Positions 1 to 6,186 of a DNA stretch of 6,530 nt are shown here, one piece after another (position 1 is the stretch's first letter; the number at the start of each line of letters is the position of its first letter). The DNA comes from Methanocorpusculum sp. (GTDB taxonomy: Archaea > Halobacteriota > Methanomicrobia > Methanomicrobiales > Methanocorpusculaceae). The notes under the pieces are model-generated. The model was not told the DNA's origin and did not search any database. It worked only from the letters and a program-made list of their open reading frames with translations. The stretch spans positions 1 through 6,530 of the forward strand of contig DALTWF010000053.1 in NCBI GenBank assembly GCA_029987235.1. Direction: 5' to 3'. A program made the translations under genes and the position numbers.

Positions 1-2
1 GC

Positions 3-158
3 AAGTATCCGAAGATGCTTGGTCTGGCTGCGCAAAATACGCGGTATGATGTCGGGGATATTGAAACCTGGATTGTATCTAATATGCAGTTGCTGATGCA
101 GGACGCAAGATATGCCGGATTGATACAAAATGTACTGCAGAATGAAATGCAGCATTAA
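3..158 (+). CDS. C-terminal fragment of an unidentified protein
   Basis: An open frame enters from the left edge and ends at TAA 156-158, giving the last 51 residues of a protein whose start lies outside the window. The fragment is soluble-looking and mostly helical: it has GDIETWIVSNMQ near its middle and an amphipathic tail, ARYAGLIQNVLQNEMQH. No membrane segment or catalytic motif is visible, and I do not recognise the family. The other two forward frames have stops inside this stretch, so this frame is the credible one. It lies 65 bases upstream of the membrane glycosyltransferase-like gene on the same strand, so the two may be co-transcribed and the missing part may also belong to surface-glycan synthesis. 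That link is inferred from position only. Confidence 0.6.
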   Translation, partial: KYPKMLGLAAQNTRYDVGDIETWIVSNMQLLMQDARYAGLIQNVLQNEMQH

Positions 159-179
159 TGATACATTGTCTGTGATGCC

Positions 180-208
180 TATATTATCCCGTAAAAACAA
201 ATTATATT
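180..208 (+). promoter_or_regulatory. Possible TATA-box region before the GT-C-like gene
   Basis: The 65-base gap between the first two genes holds two AT-rich boxes, TATATTAT (180-187) and AAATTATATT (199-208). The first would place a transcript start near 205-212, giving a short leader before the ATG at 224. The second would imply an almost leaderless transcript. Neither has a clear BRE, and read-through from the upstream gene is equally possible. No Shine-Dalgarno sequence precedes the ATG. Confidence 0.28.
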
Positions 209-223
209 GAAAGAATACGTACG

Positions 224-2299
224 ATGTCTGTTGTGAATACGCTGCTCAAAAAAATACTGGGAATCTGTTATTACCTGCCTTATGTCATAATAGGAGCGGT
301 GGTTTTAGGAGTTCTCGTTCTGCTTATCGATGGCAGAACAGAATTTCTTTACGCGCAGGTGCCCTTCCTGATTGCTCTGGTCGTAATATCGGTTTTTCTG
401 ATACTCAACAGGAAAAAAATCTTCAATACAGATAACTGCTTATGTCAGGAATTGAAACTTAATACATCAGTCATTACTTCATCAATTCTGATAAAACTTT
501 TCTGGATAGTTTTTAGTATAACATTCCTCTGGATACTTCTGACCAGCGAATTTAATCTGCTGTTTCTGATTTTGCTTGTTATTCTTTATATCCTCTTTAT
601 TCTTCAGATTTTTATCCGTTCAACAGATGGTAAAAATATTTATCCGGGATTTCTCGTTTTCGAACTTGTAATGCTTTTTGGGCTGCATGTTTTTTCCACT
701 GTGTTTTCCCACCCCTATTATGACGGATGGACAGATATTCCTATTCATCTTGCGTGGATTCAATCAATAATCAATGATGGGGCTGTAACAAATCTTCTCG
801 GCGGTTATGAAAACTTCTGTTTATTCCATATTGAAACTGCAGAAGGTGCGATTGTTTCCGGCATGCCTGCTTACACATCCATGTATCTTACTGCAACCCC
901 GTTAATGCTGATTTCGACAGTATTTGTGTACGGGATTGCAAGAAGACTGACAAACTCCGCACAGTTTGGAGTTCTGGCAGCATTTTTCTATGTAATGATT
1001 CCGCAGGTTATCTGGTATGCAATTTATCCGATGCCGCGTATGCATGCAACCATTGCATTCCTTCTGGTTCTTTTCCTGTTCTATCTTTCCGGGAAAAAGA
1101 TTGATGTTCCGGTTTTGATTCTTGCAATTCTCAGCATAGTCTACATGAATCTGGTACATAATGCCCAGGTTCTGATTATTGTACTGATGATGACCGGATT
1201 TATTCTGCTGTATTTCCTTTACCGCCATAAACTTACCATAACCAGAATCGGAATTACAGCGGCGTTTTATATCATTTCACTTATCGGGCTTAATCGCGGT
1301 GCGTACAATTTTGAGTGGATGAATTCAATTCTTACCAAAGTAATGGACAAACTGCCGCTACCTGTATCATCAGGTGCTGCTGCAGAGGCAGCAGTTCAGC
1401 AAAACGTGATACTGGCACCTGGAGAAACAGGGATTGAAACAATACGTGAAACTATATTTCAGATATTTGGTTCTGCTCAGGTAAGGATTATCTTTGAAAT
1501 TCTTATTGCTTTCATTCTGATAACCGGTGTATATCATCTGCTTTCACCGAAACTGGCAGATAAAAAAATTGCAGTATTCGGTCTTATCTGCGGCATACTT
1601 GCGGTAATATTCATTCCCGGGGTATTTGATTCAATTGAATATATTGTCGGGATGGATCTGGAACTGGACAGAATCAGATTACTGCTTGCATCATTTTTCG
1701 CAATAGTCCTTGCAGCAGGTGCCCTCATAGCAGGCAATCTGGTGTCTGGTCATTTCCAGCAAAAAATCAGGTGTAATGATAAGGAATGTAACAAAATAGA
1801 ATCAACACCGGATACATGCAGACTGAAAAAATATGGCAATTCTGGAGTCATTGCAGTTATGGTTCTTTGTGTACTCATGGTTATTATCTCCCCGGTTTTA
1901 ACCGAATCTGCTGACAACAGTGCATTTGACAAAACATCTATTGCAATTACACATTATTTTACTGATGAAAATACAGCTGCATTTTCAATGATAGAGACCT
2001 TCATTCCGCAAAAAACAAAAATACACTCGGATTATGATGTCCAGAGATACTATCAGCTCGGGCAGCAGTATACAAAATATGGTATTCCGGTCTATCCTGT
2101 CGGAAACATTATTGATGATTTATTTAACAAGGAGATAAAAATCACATCTTCCGGGTATAAATATATACTTCTGCGCAATGATGCATATTCACGTTCCGGA
2201 TCTGGAATACTAAAAGAAAATGCAGAACGGTTCAGGAAAAATACTGCAAACACTTCAGTTATTTACAATAATAAAGGAACAATACTCTTTACCATTTAA
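224..2299 (+). CDS. Multi-spanning membrane protein, GT-C glycosyltransferase-like
   Basis: This 691-residue integral membrane protein has roughly a dozen hydrophobic segments, about residues 14-36, 45-62, 86-107, 110-131, 141-162, 220-240, 247-265, 274-290, 294-310, 314-333, 342-356, 421-440, 449-465, 485-507 and 541-560. A soluble tail follows (561-691). After the fifth segment comes a hydrophilic loop starting HPYYDGWTDIPIH (163-175); D167 and D171 sit where GT-C enzymes (PMT, ArnT, AglB/STT3 relatives) carry catalytic acidic residues in an external loop. The segment LDRIRLLLAS (481-490) resembles the arginine-containing late helix of archaeal GT-C proteins. The likely role is transfer of a sugar or glycan from a lipid-linked donor on the outer membrane face, but donor and acceptor cannot be read from the sequence. 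It converges on a flippase gene, which fits glycan assembly. The cytoplasmic loop 511-540 is unusually rich in cysteine. It may instead be a non-catalytic membrane protein of the same fold. The ATG at 224 has no Shine-Dalgarno sequence. Confidence 0.72.
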   Translation: MSVVNTLLKKILGICYYLPYVIIGAVVLGVLVLLIDGRTEFLYAQVPFLIALVVISVFLILNRKKIFNTDNCLCQELKLNTSVITSSILIKLFWIVFSITFLWILLTSEFNLLFLILLVILYILFILQIFIRSTDGKNIYPGFLVFELVMLFGLHVFSTVFSHPYYDGWTDIPIHLAWIQSIINDGAVTNLLGGYENFCLFHIETAEGAIVSGMPAYTSMYLTATPLMLISTVFVYGIARRLTNSAQFGVLAAFFYVMIPQVIWYAIYPMPRMHATIAFLLVLFLFYLSGKKIDVPVLILAILSIVYMNLVHNAQVLIIVLMMTGFILLYFLYRHKLTITRIGITAAFYIISLIGLNRGAYNFEWMNSILTKVMDKLPLPVSSGAAAEAAVQQNVILAPGETGIETIRETIFQIFGSAQVRIIFEILIAFILITGVYHLLSPKLADKKIAVFGLICGILAVIFIPGVFDSIEYIVGMDLELDRIRLLLASFFAIVLAAGALIAGNLVSGHFQQKIRCNDKECNKIESTPDTCRLKKYGNSGVIAVMVLCVLMVIISPVLTESADNSAFDKTSIAITHYFTDENTAAFSMIETFIPQKTKIHSDYDVQRYYQLGQQYTKYGIPVYPVGNIIDDLFNKEIKITSSGYKYILLRNDAYSRSGSGILKENAERFRKNTANTSVIYNNKGTILFTI

Positions 2300-2314
2300 T
2301 AAGACGCATTATCA

Positions 2315-2365
2315 TTTCCTAAAGGAAACGCTTTGCTATCTATTACCGGTATTTACTGCCGGTAA
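2315..2365 (+). terminator. Hairpins downstream of the GT-C-like gene
   Basis: Two inverted repeats follow the stop codon. TTTCC/GGAAA (2315-2319 and 2324-2328) has a 4-base loop. TTACCGG/CCGGTAA (2343-2349 and 2359-2365) is a perfect 7-bp stem with a 9-base loop. There is no long T-run on the + strand after either one, only TTTT at 2377-2380, so forward termination is plausible but not strong. The second hairpin reads equally well on the other strand and could act on both convergent transcripts. Confidence 0.4.
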
Positions 2366-2370
2366 ATAAT

Positions 2371-2401
2371 AAAACATTTTAATAAAAAACCAAACAAAAA
2401 A
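2371..2401 (-). terminator. Oligo-T terminator region after the flippase gene
   Basis: Read on the minus strand, the DNA just past the flippase stop codon contains T6 (2401-2396), T6 (2389-2384) and T4 (2374-2371), followed by the 7-bp inverted repeat at 2343-2365. Archaeal RNA polymerase commonly terminates at successive T-runs, so this is a credible end for the leftward transcript. Confidence 0.55.
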
Positions 2402-2429
2402 CAGGCTCAAAGATTACGGCCGCAGTTAT

Positions 2430-3992
2430 TCACAGCCATTTCACAATTCTCATATTCTGCATGAATTCCGGAAGGCAGGTTTTTGCAAGCATTTTTTCTT
2501 CACCGGTTAAGAGGAATTTAGCCATAATAAACAGATAACCAATGCTGATTATGGCACCAAGACTGACATACACCCAGAACGGATTAACATCAATTACCAG
2601 AGTAATCAAAACACCAAAAGCCATAAGTGCAAGCATTGCAGCAAACCCTGGTAACATCTTCTTAATAAATGATAAGTACGGCACTTTTATCACCCAGCAG
2701 TAATATACCGGGAGGAAAATACCATGGTGAAGAAACATCACGATAACATATGCCAGTGCAACACCATAGTAGCCGATGTTGAAAACAACAGGAAGCAGCA
2801 ATGCCAGTGCCAGGTAAACCAGCCCGACAACAATATTCAATATTGCTGGGAATTTCATTTTGAGATATGCAATGGCAATCGGCACCTGGGGGCTGTGGGC
2901 AACGGTTATGTAGTAAACAGGTAATAAGAGCCATACAAGCGGGGCGAGATGTGCATATTCGGGACCAACCCACAATGTCATTAACTGCGGTGCAAATATA
3001 CAGAGAAGGGCAACAGGCAGTGCCACTAACAGACCGATAAATTTCGTGAAGATACCCGTAAAATGAAAGATTTCTTTTCTGTCATCGTCTGCAGCAAGGG
3101 AATATATTTTCGGAGCGACAGTACTTGTCAATATGCTGCATAACGTAACCATATATAATCCCCAGCTTATGACCAGAGAATACTCGGCCTGTGCCACTGC
3201 GCCGAAATATATATTGACAACTATCAGTGCAATCTGCGACTGAAGTACACATCCTAACTGATCAAAGAGATAAAGAAATGTTAAGCCCCCGAGTTCCTTC
3301 ACACGTGTTTTCCTGAAATCTGCAAAAGAAAACTTCAGTGCAAACCGCTGCCGTTTTGCAAAGAGGAAAGCAAGAATAAAGGATACTACAGCTGCAGCAA
3401 TGTACGAGCCGCCAACGTATAATAAAGACGGTCCAAGAGCAAGGAGGAGAACAACGATTAATCCGTTCTGAATCACAGTCTGGGAAATCTGGACACCATT
3501 CAGCAAATCCAGTCTGTTATGGGCGAAAAGAATGGTCATAAAATTACTTTTCAGTGCTGATATCAGAACTGATACAAAAATCATGATAAAGAACAGAATA
3601 ACAATCTCTGATGGAGTGTCTCCTGTCTGGAATATGTGCGGTGAAGCAACTGCCAGGGCAATTGATATCGGTAATAGAATCAGTGCACCGGTAATGAAAA
3701 TAACAAATGATGTGCTGTATGTTTCCCGTGCCCTGTTTATGTCGCCGCTCTGCAGTTCTACCGACAGATACCGCGAGACCGAGGCGTTAATGATGTTAAT
3801 TACAAAGATTACATAACTGTTGATGGATGTTGCAAGAGGAATCAATGCATATGCAGCAGGACCGAGACTGTTGAGGAAAAACGGGACCATCAACAACCCG
3901 ACAATAGTGTTTACCAGGAGATTGATGACATTCGTTACTACATTGCGGGTAAAGGATTTTGAGTAGTTGATGTCAAGTTTCTCAACGGTCAT
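2430..3992 (-). CDS. Polysaccharide flippase, Wzx/MOP superfamily
   Basis: This 520-residue protein of about 14 membrane segments has the size and architecture of oligosaccharide flippases of the MOP exporter superfamily (Wzx/RfbX-like, polysaccharide biosynthesis protein family). It begins with a short polar N-terminus, then helices at about 18-40 and 47-69. A cytoplasmic loop with RYLSVELQSGDINRARETYS (74-93) follows, a conserved-looking feature of this family. A second polar stretch, KRQRFALKFSFADFRKTR (213-230), precedes the second half, and the last helices lie at about 445-466 and 471-491. The expected role is moving a lipid-linked oligosaccharide from the inner to the outer face of the cytoplasmic membrane for surface polysaccharide or glycoprotein assembly. 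The substrate is unknown. It lies downstream of the DUF1616 gene on the same strand with a 112-base gap, and converges on the GT-C-like gene. An in-frame stop at 4029-4031 limits the start, and the ATG at 3992 is the first ATG after it. No clear Shine-Dalgarno sequence is present. Confidence 0.9.
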   Translation of the reverse strand: MTVEKLDINYSKSFTRNVVTNVINLLVNTIVGLLMVPFFLNSLGPAAYALIPLATSINSYVIFVINIINASVSRYLSVELQSGDINRARETYSTSFVIFITGALILLPISIALAVASPHIFQTGDTPSEIVILFFIMIFVSVLISALKSNFMTILFAHNRLDLLNGVQISQTVIQNGLIVVLLLALGPSLLYVGGSYIAAAVVSFILAFLFAKRQRFALKFSFADFRKTRVKELGGLTFLYLFDQLGCVLQSQIALIVVNIYFGAVAQAEYSLVISWGLYMVTLCSILTSTVAPKIYSLAADDDRKEIFHFTGIFTKFIGLLVALPVALLCIFAPQLMTLWVGPEYAHLAPLVWLLLPVYYITVAHSPQVPIAIAYLKMKFPAILNIVVGLVYLALALLLPVVFNIGYYGVALAYVIVMFLHHGIFLPVYYCWVIKVPYLSFIKKMLPGFAAMLALMAFGVLITLVIDVNPFWVYVSLGAIISIGYLFIMAKFLLTGEEKMLAKTCLPEFMQNMRIVKWL

Positions 3993-4027
3993 TGCTGTAT
4001 TTTTTTCCCGTGAGGGTGAATACCTTG

Positions 4028-4040
4028 TTTAAAATAAAGA
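4028..4040 (-). promoter_or_regulatory. Candidate TATA box for the flippase gene
   Basis: On the minus strand the sequence TCTTTATTTTAAA lies 36-48 bases upstream of the flippase ATG. A transcript starting about 22-25 bases downstream would have a leader of roughly 15 bases. This would let the flippase be transcribed independently of the DUF1616 gene despite their shared orientation. The box is AT-rich but not a close match to the TTTATATA consensus. Confidence 0.35.
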
Positions 4041-4042
4041 TG

Positions 4043-4101
4043 AGGTGAGCAGCCGGCCAATACTCTTTTCTCTCTCTGCCATGCTTTCGCACAACTCACC
4101 T
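4043..4101. repeat. Inverted repeat AGGTGAG / CTCACCT between two genes
   Basis: Perfect 7-bp arms at 4043-4049 and 4095-4101 are separated by 45 bases. On the minus strand the 5' arm is the AGGTGAG that lies directly after the DUF1616 stop codon and matches the archaeal Shine-Dalgarno core. Pairing of the two arms in RNA would hide it. The region also holds short open frames with no recognisable product (see findings). Confidence 0.4.
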
Positions 4102-4104
4102 TTC

Positions 4105-5097
4105 TTATTCCTGTCCTGCTACCGTAACCCACAGATGCAGGTCCCGATATGCTGCATCCATCTTTTCCTGTGCGGACGCAGACTCTTTCGGAACGTTTTT
4201 GTCATCATAGAGCAGGAACTCAACTCTGTTGTATGATGCATCAGGCATAGTGAAATAGTATTTTTCCAGATACTCTCCTGCATCTGCAACCGGAATTTCC
4301 ACGCGTCCGTAAGACATCTCCTTGTTTATCTTTGAGGTGCTGTTTTCATTATCCCATTCGGCATTGAGGAATAAAACATCCATCGTATAGGTTACATCGC
4401 GGTATTCGTGGTTTTTCACCCCGACCCAGACAAACTGCTCGCTTCCGGCGGTGAACTCGGACGGATATTTGTCTGCCATTTTTTCTGCGCCGAGTATGTA
4501 GAATTCGGTGAATTTTTCGCCGTCTTTGGGAAATACAATGACGAATACGGTTGTTACTGCTGCTGCAACAATGGCGATGACGAGAATTATGGAAAGAATC
4601 TTTTCAACTTTTTTCTGTTCTTTGGGGAAGAGTTCGTTTTTCACAGTCGGAATTACTTTTTCAAACGGTACGTAGAACTGGTTTTCTTTCGGAAGAGACG
4701 CTCTTCTGATGAGGGTGATTATTACCATTATGAGGGTGAAGATGACCAGACATATTACAATCGGATTCAGGCGGATGCCGAAGGGGGTGTAATTGAGTGC
4801 AAGACCGATGAGAGGAACTACGGCAATGGAGAGTCCGACTGAGAGAGCAAAGCGTTCTATTCCGTCGATTCCTTTCTTTTCGGAGAGGCGGTTTGGAAAG
4901 AGTGCTGCAATTAAGACATATCCCGGGATGAATAATATTACGGGGACGGTGAAAATTATGCGCAGAAATGTTTCATTGATTACCGGTACATATATGGTTA
5001 ATACAGCGATTGCAAGCCATATCAGGACAAGGGCTATGTCTTTGGGGAAGTTTTTTGGTTTGAGCATTTCCTTTAGGGACTGCAGGGTTTCAGACAT
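4105..5097 (-). CDS. DUF1616 family membrane protein
   Basis: This 330-residue protein has five predicted membrane segments (about 20-39, 46-67, 84-102, 112-130 and 168-190). A hydrophilic C-terminal domain of about 140 residues follows. With a positively charged N-terminus inside, an odd number of helices places this domain outside the cell. Features recalling DUF1616 are PGYVLIAALFP (58-68), ERFALSVGLSIAVVPL (81-96) and, in the external domain, FTEFYILG (196-203) then WVGVKNHEY (224-232), where family members carry an N-H-E motif. The external part looks like a beta-sandwich. The molecular function is unknown; relatives often sit near surface-polysaccharide genes, as here. The frame stays open upstream to an ATG at 5322, but those 75 extra residues derive from a dispersed repeat and have no membrane-protein character, so I place the start at the ATG at 5097. 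No Shine-Dalgarno sequence precedes it. It is probably the upstream gene of a pair with the flippase. Confidence 0.85.
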   Translation of the reverse strand: MSETLQSLKEMLKPKNFPKDIALVLIWLAIAVLTIYVPVINETFLRIIFTVPVILFIPGYVLIAALFPNRLSEKKGIDGIERFALSVGLSIAVVPLIGLALNYTPFGIRLNPIVICLVIFTLIMVIITLIRRASLPKENQFYVPFEKVIPTVKNELFPKEQKKVEKILSIILVIAIVAAAVTTVFVIVFPKDGEKFTEFYILGAEKMADKYPSEFTAGSEQFVWVGVKNHEYRDVTYTMDVLFLNAEWDNENSTSKINKEMSYGRVEIPVADAGEYLEKYYFTMPDASYNRVEFLLYDDKNVPKESASAQEKMDAAYRDLHLWVTVAGQE

Positions 5098-5179
5098 ACT
5101 TGTGTATTTATTTGTGCGGGGGTGTATTGAGTGTTTCGAGAGGGGGGCGGTGGAGAGAAGAGGGATTGAACATGAATTC

Positions 5180-5193
5180 AATTCTATACAAAA
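5180..5193 (-). promoter_or_regulatory. Possible TATA region for the DUF1616 gene
   Basis: On the minus strand TTTTGTATAGAATT lies about 83-96 bases upstream of the ATG at 5097 and would give a leader of around 60 bases. It overlaps the palindrome at 5188-5198. A second AT-rich run, AAATAAATA (5102-5110), is too close to the start codon to serve as the TATA box. The assignment is weak. Confidence 0.28.
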
Positions 5194-5240
5194 TTTGTTT
5201 CGTTTTGTATTATTACAGAGATTACAGAGAACAAGTTGTT
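5186..5240. promoter_or_regulatory. Cluster of ACAA/TTGT palindromes, operator-like
   Basis: ACAAA-A-TTTGT (5188-5198) and AACAA-G-TTGTT (5230-5240) are two 11-bp palindromes with related half-sites, centred at 5193 and 5235, exactly 42 bp apart. An overlapping wider inverted repeat ATACAAAA/TTTTGTAT spans 5186-5193 and 5203-5210. The cluster is upstream of the DUF1616 gene around its likely promoter, as expected for a dimeric regulator binding on one face of the helix. No regulator gene is present in the window. Confidence 0.33.
5213..5230. repeat. Tandem duplication of TTACAGAGA
   Basis: Two exact, adjacent 9-bp copies lie at 5213-5221 and 5222-5230, between the two ACAA/TTGT palindromes. 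They probably arose by slippage. They add to the spacing that puts the palindromes four helical turns apart. Confidence 0.7.
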
Positions 5241-5284
5241 TGTTTGTGCGGGGAAATTCGAGGTCGCTTCCGCTCCCTGCACGA

Positions 5285-5334
5285 ATCGCCAGCCCTGCGG
5301 GCTTGTCCAACCCCTTGGTCACTTTGTTCCCGCG
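5285..5334. repeat. Dispersed repeat, copy A (single hairpin unit)
   Basis: The stretch begins ATCGCCAGCC, contains a small hairpin AGCCC-TGC-GGGCT (5291-5303), and ends in TTGGTCACTTTGTTCCCGCG (5315-5334). The same start, a like hairpin and the same end (19 of 20 bases) recur in the same orientation at 6433-6522, so this is a repeat family member. In copy A the end runs into a perfect 12-bp palindrome, TTCCCGCGGGAA (5327-5338). It is not coding: its minus-strand translation forms the artificial N-terminal extension of the DUF1616 frame. Confidence 0.7.
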
Positions 5335-5336
5335 GG

Positions 5337-5430
5337 AAAAAACACGAAATCTTTCACAAAAAGTACGGAAAAAATTTCTCGCGAAAACTACCGAAAAATC
5401 ACGAAAATGTTTGTGTTTTTAGGTATTTTT
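5337..5430. other. Phased A/T-tracts, probably intrinsically curved DNA
   Basis: A-runs at 5337-5342, 5347-5349, 5358-5362, 5369-5374, 5384-5387, 5394-5398 and 5404-5407 are followed by T5 runs at 5416-5420 and 5426-5430. Most spacings are near 10-12 bp. The motif CGAAAA recurs at 5382, 5392 and 5402, exactly 10 bp apart. Such phasing is known to bend DNA. The stretch is gene-free and directly abuts repeat copy A. Confidence 0.5.
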
Positions 5431-5540
5431 CGTTTCAGGAACGTAAGCGGCATGCATTTTTTCAGTACCGTTCAGTATACTAAACGAAACACGTTTTCTT
5501 TCCGGCACAATAATTCAAGTGCATGGATTAATTTTTGTGC

Positions 5541-5588
5541 AAAACCGGGTGGGGCGGGGAAAGGAGAGGGGGGTTGCTCCCCGGTTTT
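5541..5588 (-). terminator. Inverted repeat AAAACCGGG / CCCGGTTTT after the 166-aa gene
   Basis: Perfect 9-bp arms at 5541-5549 and 5580-5588 enclose a 30-base loop. On the minus strand, 29 bases past the stop codon of the small gene, the stem ends in CCCGGTTTT, so a GC stem is followed directly by T4, as in an intrinsic terminator. The loop is C-rich on this strand and G-rich on the other. A closer inverted repeat, CCTGC/GCAGG (5600-5610), precedes it. Confidence 0.45.
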
Positions 5589-5616
5589 ACTCCCGGTTAT
5601 CCTGCAGCAGGCAGAT

Positions 5617-6117
5617 TCAGGTAAGTGCTTCACAGGCCGTCTGTGTTTTCTTCTGCCATTCTGAGAACATCTCCGAGGGTTGTTCACCTTTTATTATCCG
5701 GTCGGTATATCCTTTGATGGCGGTGGATAATGCAAATGATGCTTCCCATTTCGGTTTAAGCAGTTCCCGGACTGCATCTGTTTTGGCATCTTCCGGGACG
5801 GGGACATCTGACATGTAGACGATTGCATCATCCTGTTCATCGTTAAAGATAACAAACCGGTCCGGGGGTATGTGGTCATTTATCATTTCGGTAAATGAAT
5901 AGAGTTGTTCTTTTATTTTCTGCGGGGGGTTTCTGATGATGACGTGCATTATGGCAAGGCCGGTGCAGTCGTAGTTGTCTGAAATTATCGATATTACTCC
6001 GTCTGTTCCGTTTTCACCGACAATGGTGATAAGGTCATGTTTTTCATCAGCGCAGGTTTCGACATAGCGGTATCTTTCGTCAAGAATCTCTTTTGCAGCG
6101 TCTATTTTGTGTGTCAT
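5617..6117 (-). CDS. Small soluble protein, possible YbjN/CesT-like fold
   Basis: This 166-residue protein has no signal peptide or membrane segment. The predicted element order is helix (3-14), strands (about 24-34, 40-47, 54-62), helix (66-80), strand RFVIF (87-91), strand DAIVYMSDV (97-105), and a long helix (112-142). A polar C-terminal helix follows. This order matches the YbjN / type III secretion chaperone-like fold, in which such proteins often act as dimeric binding or chaperone modules. That is a fold-level guess from pattern, and the function is unknown. The frame extends upstream to an ATG at 6216, but that codon lies upstream of the TATA box at 6201-6210, so the added 33 residues would not be in the transcript. 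I therefore choose the ATG at 6117. The gene appears monocistronic: it has its own promoter, a terminator-like inverted repeat downstream, and 519 gene-free bases before the next gene. Confidence 0.72.
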   Translation of the reverse strand: MTHKIDAAKEILDERYRYVETCADEKHDLITIVGENGTDGVISIISDNYDCTGLAIMHVIIRNPPQKIKEQLYSFTEMINDHIPPDRFVIFNDEQDDAIVYMSDVPVPEDAKTDAVRELLKPKWEASFALSTAIKGYTDRIIKGEQPSEMFSEWQKKTQTACEALT

Positions 6118-6135
6118 TGTATCGGTCCGGTTGCA

Positions 6136-6186
6136 GTATGTTTTTCCCGTGCCGGGTATGTTTTCCGGCGGGGGGTCTGCACATAC
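6136..6186 (-). promoter_or_regulatory. Leader with repeated AAAACATAC and a GC hairpin
   Basis: On the minus strand AAAACATAC occurs twice (6164-6156 and 6144-6136), exactly 20 bp apart. CCCG-TGC-CGGG (6146-6156) lies between them, sharing one base with the upstream copy. A third, inverted element, ACATAC on the + strand (6181-6186), sits at the expected transcript start. All lie between the TATA box and the ATG of the 166-residue gene, so they could be operator sites or an RNA leader structure. Confidence 0.35.

Larger units (their letters stand above)
5098..5616. other. Gene-free interval rich in repeats
   Basis: These 519 bases separate two minus-strand genes. Open frames on both strands here have no hydrophobic pattern, no family resemblance and no initiation signal, and they mostly translate simple repeats. 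From right to left the interval holds the G-rich inverted repeat, a partial tandem TTCAGTACCG/TTCAGTATAC (5461-5480), the phased A-tracts, repeat copy A, the palindrome cluster, and the upstream region of the DUF1616 gene. No tRNA-like or recognisable ncRNA structure was seen. Confidence 0.6.

Noticed and set aside
902..1228. 108-codon minus-strand ORF inside the GT-C-like gene
   Set aside because: It is the antisense of transmembrane-coding sequence, with no initiation signal and atypical composition.
4408..4842. Forward ORFs of 144 and 209 codons opposite the DUF1616 gene
   Set aside because: They are antisense shadows of a well-supported membrane protein, and their composition (runs of aromatic and acidic residues) mirrors the hydrophobic codons of the opposite strand.
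5098..5322. 75-codon upstream extension of the DUF1616 reading frame
   Set aside because: It is built from repeat copy A, the palindromes and a 9-bp tandem duplication, lacks family resemblance, and the natural N-terminus with its charged start and first helix begins at 5097.
5236..5664. Long forward ORF across the gene-free interval
   Set aside because: It runs through repeat copy A, the A-tracts and the G-rich terminator-like repeat and into the 3' end of the 166-residue gene on the other strand. The residue pattern is not protein-like.
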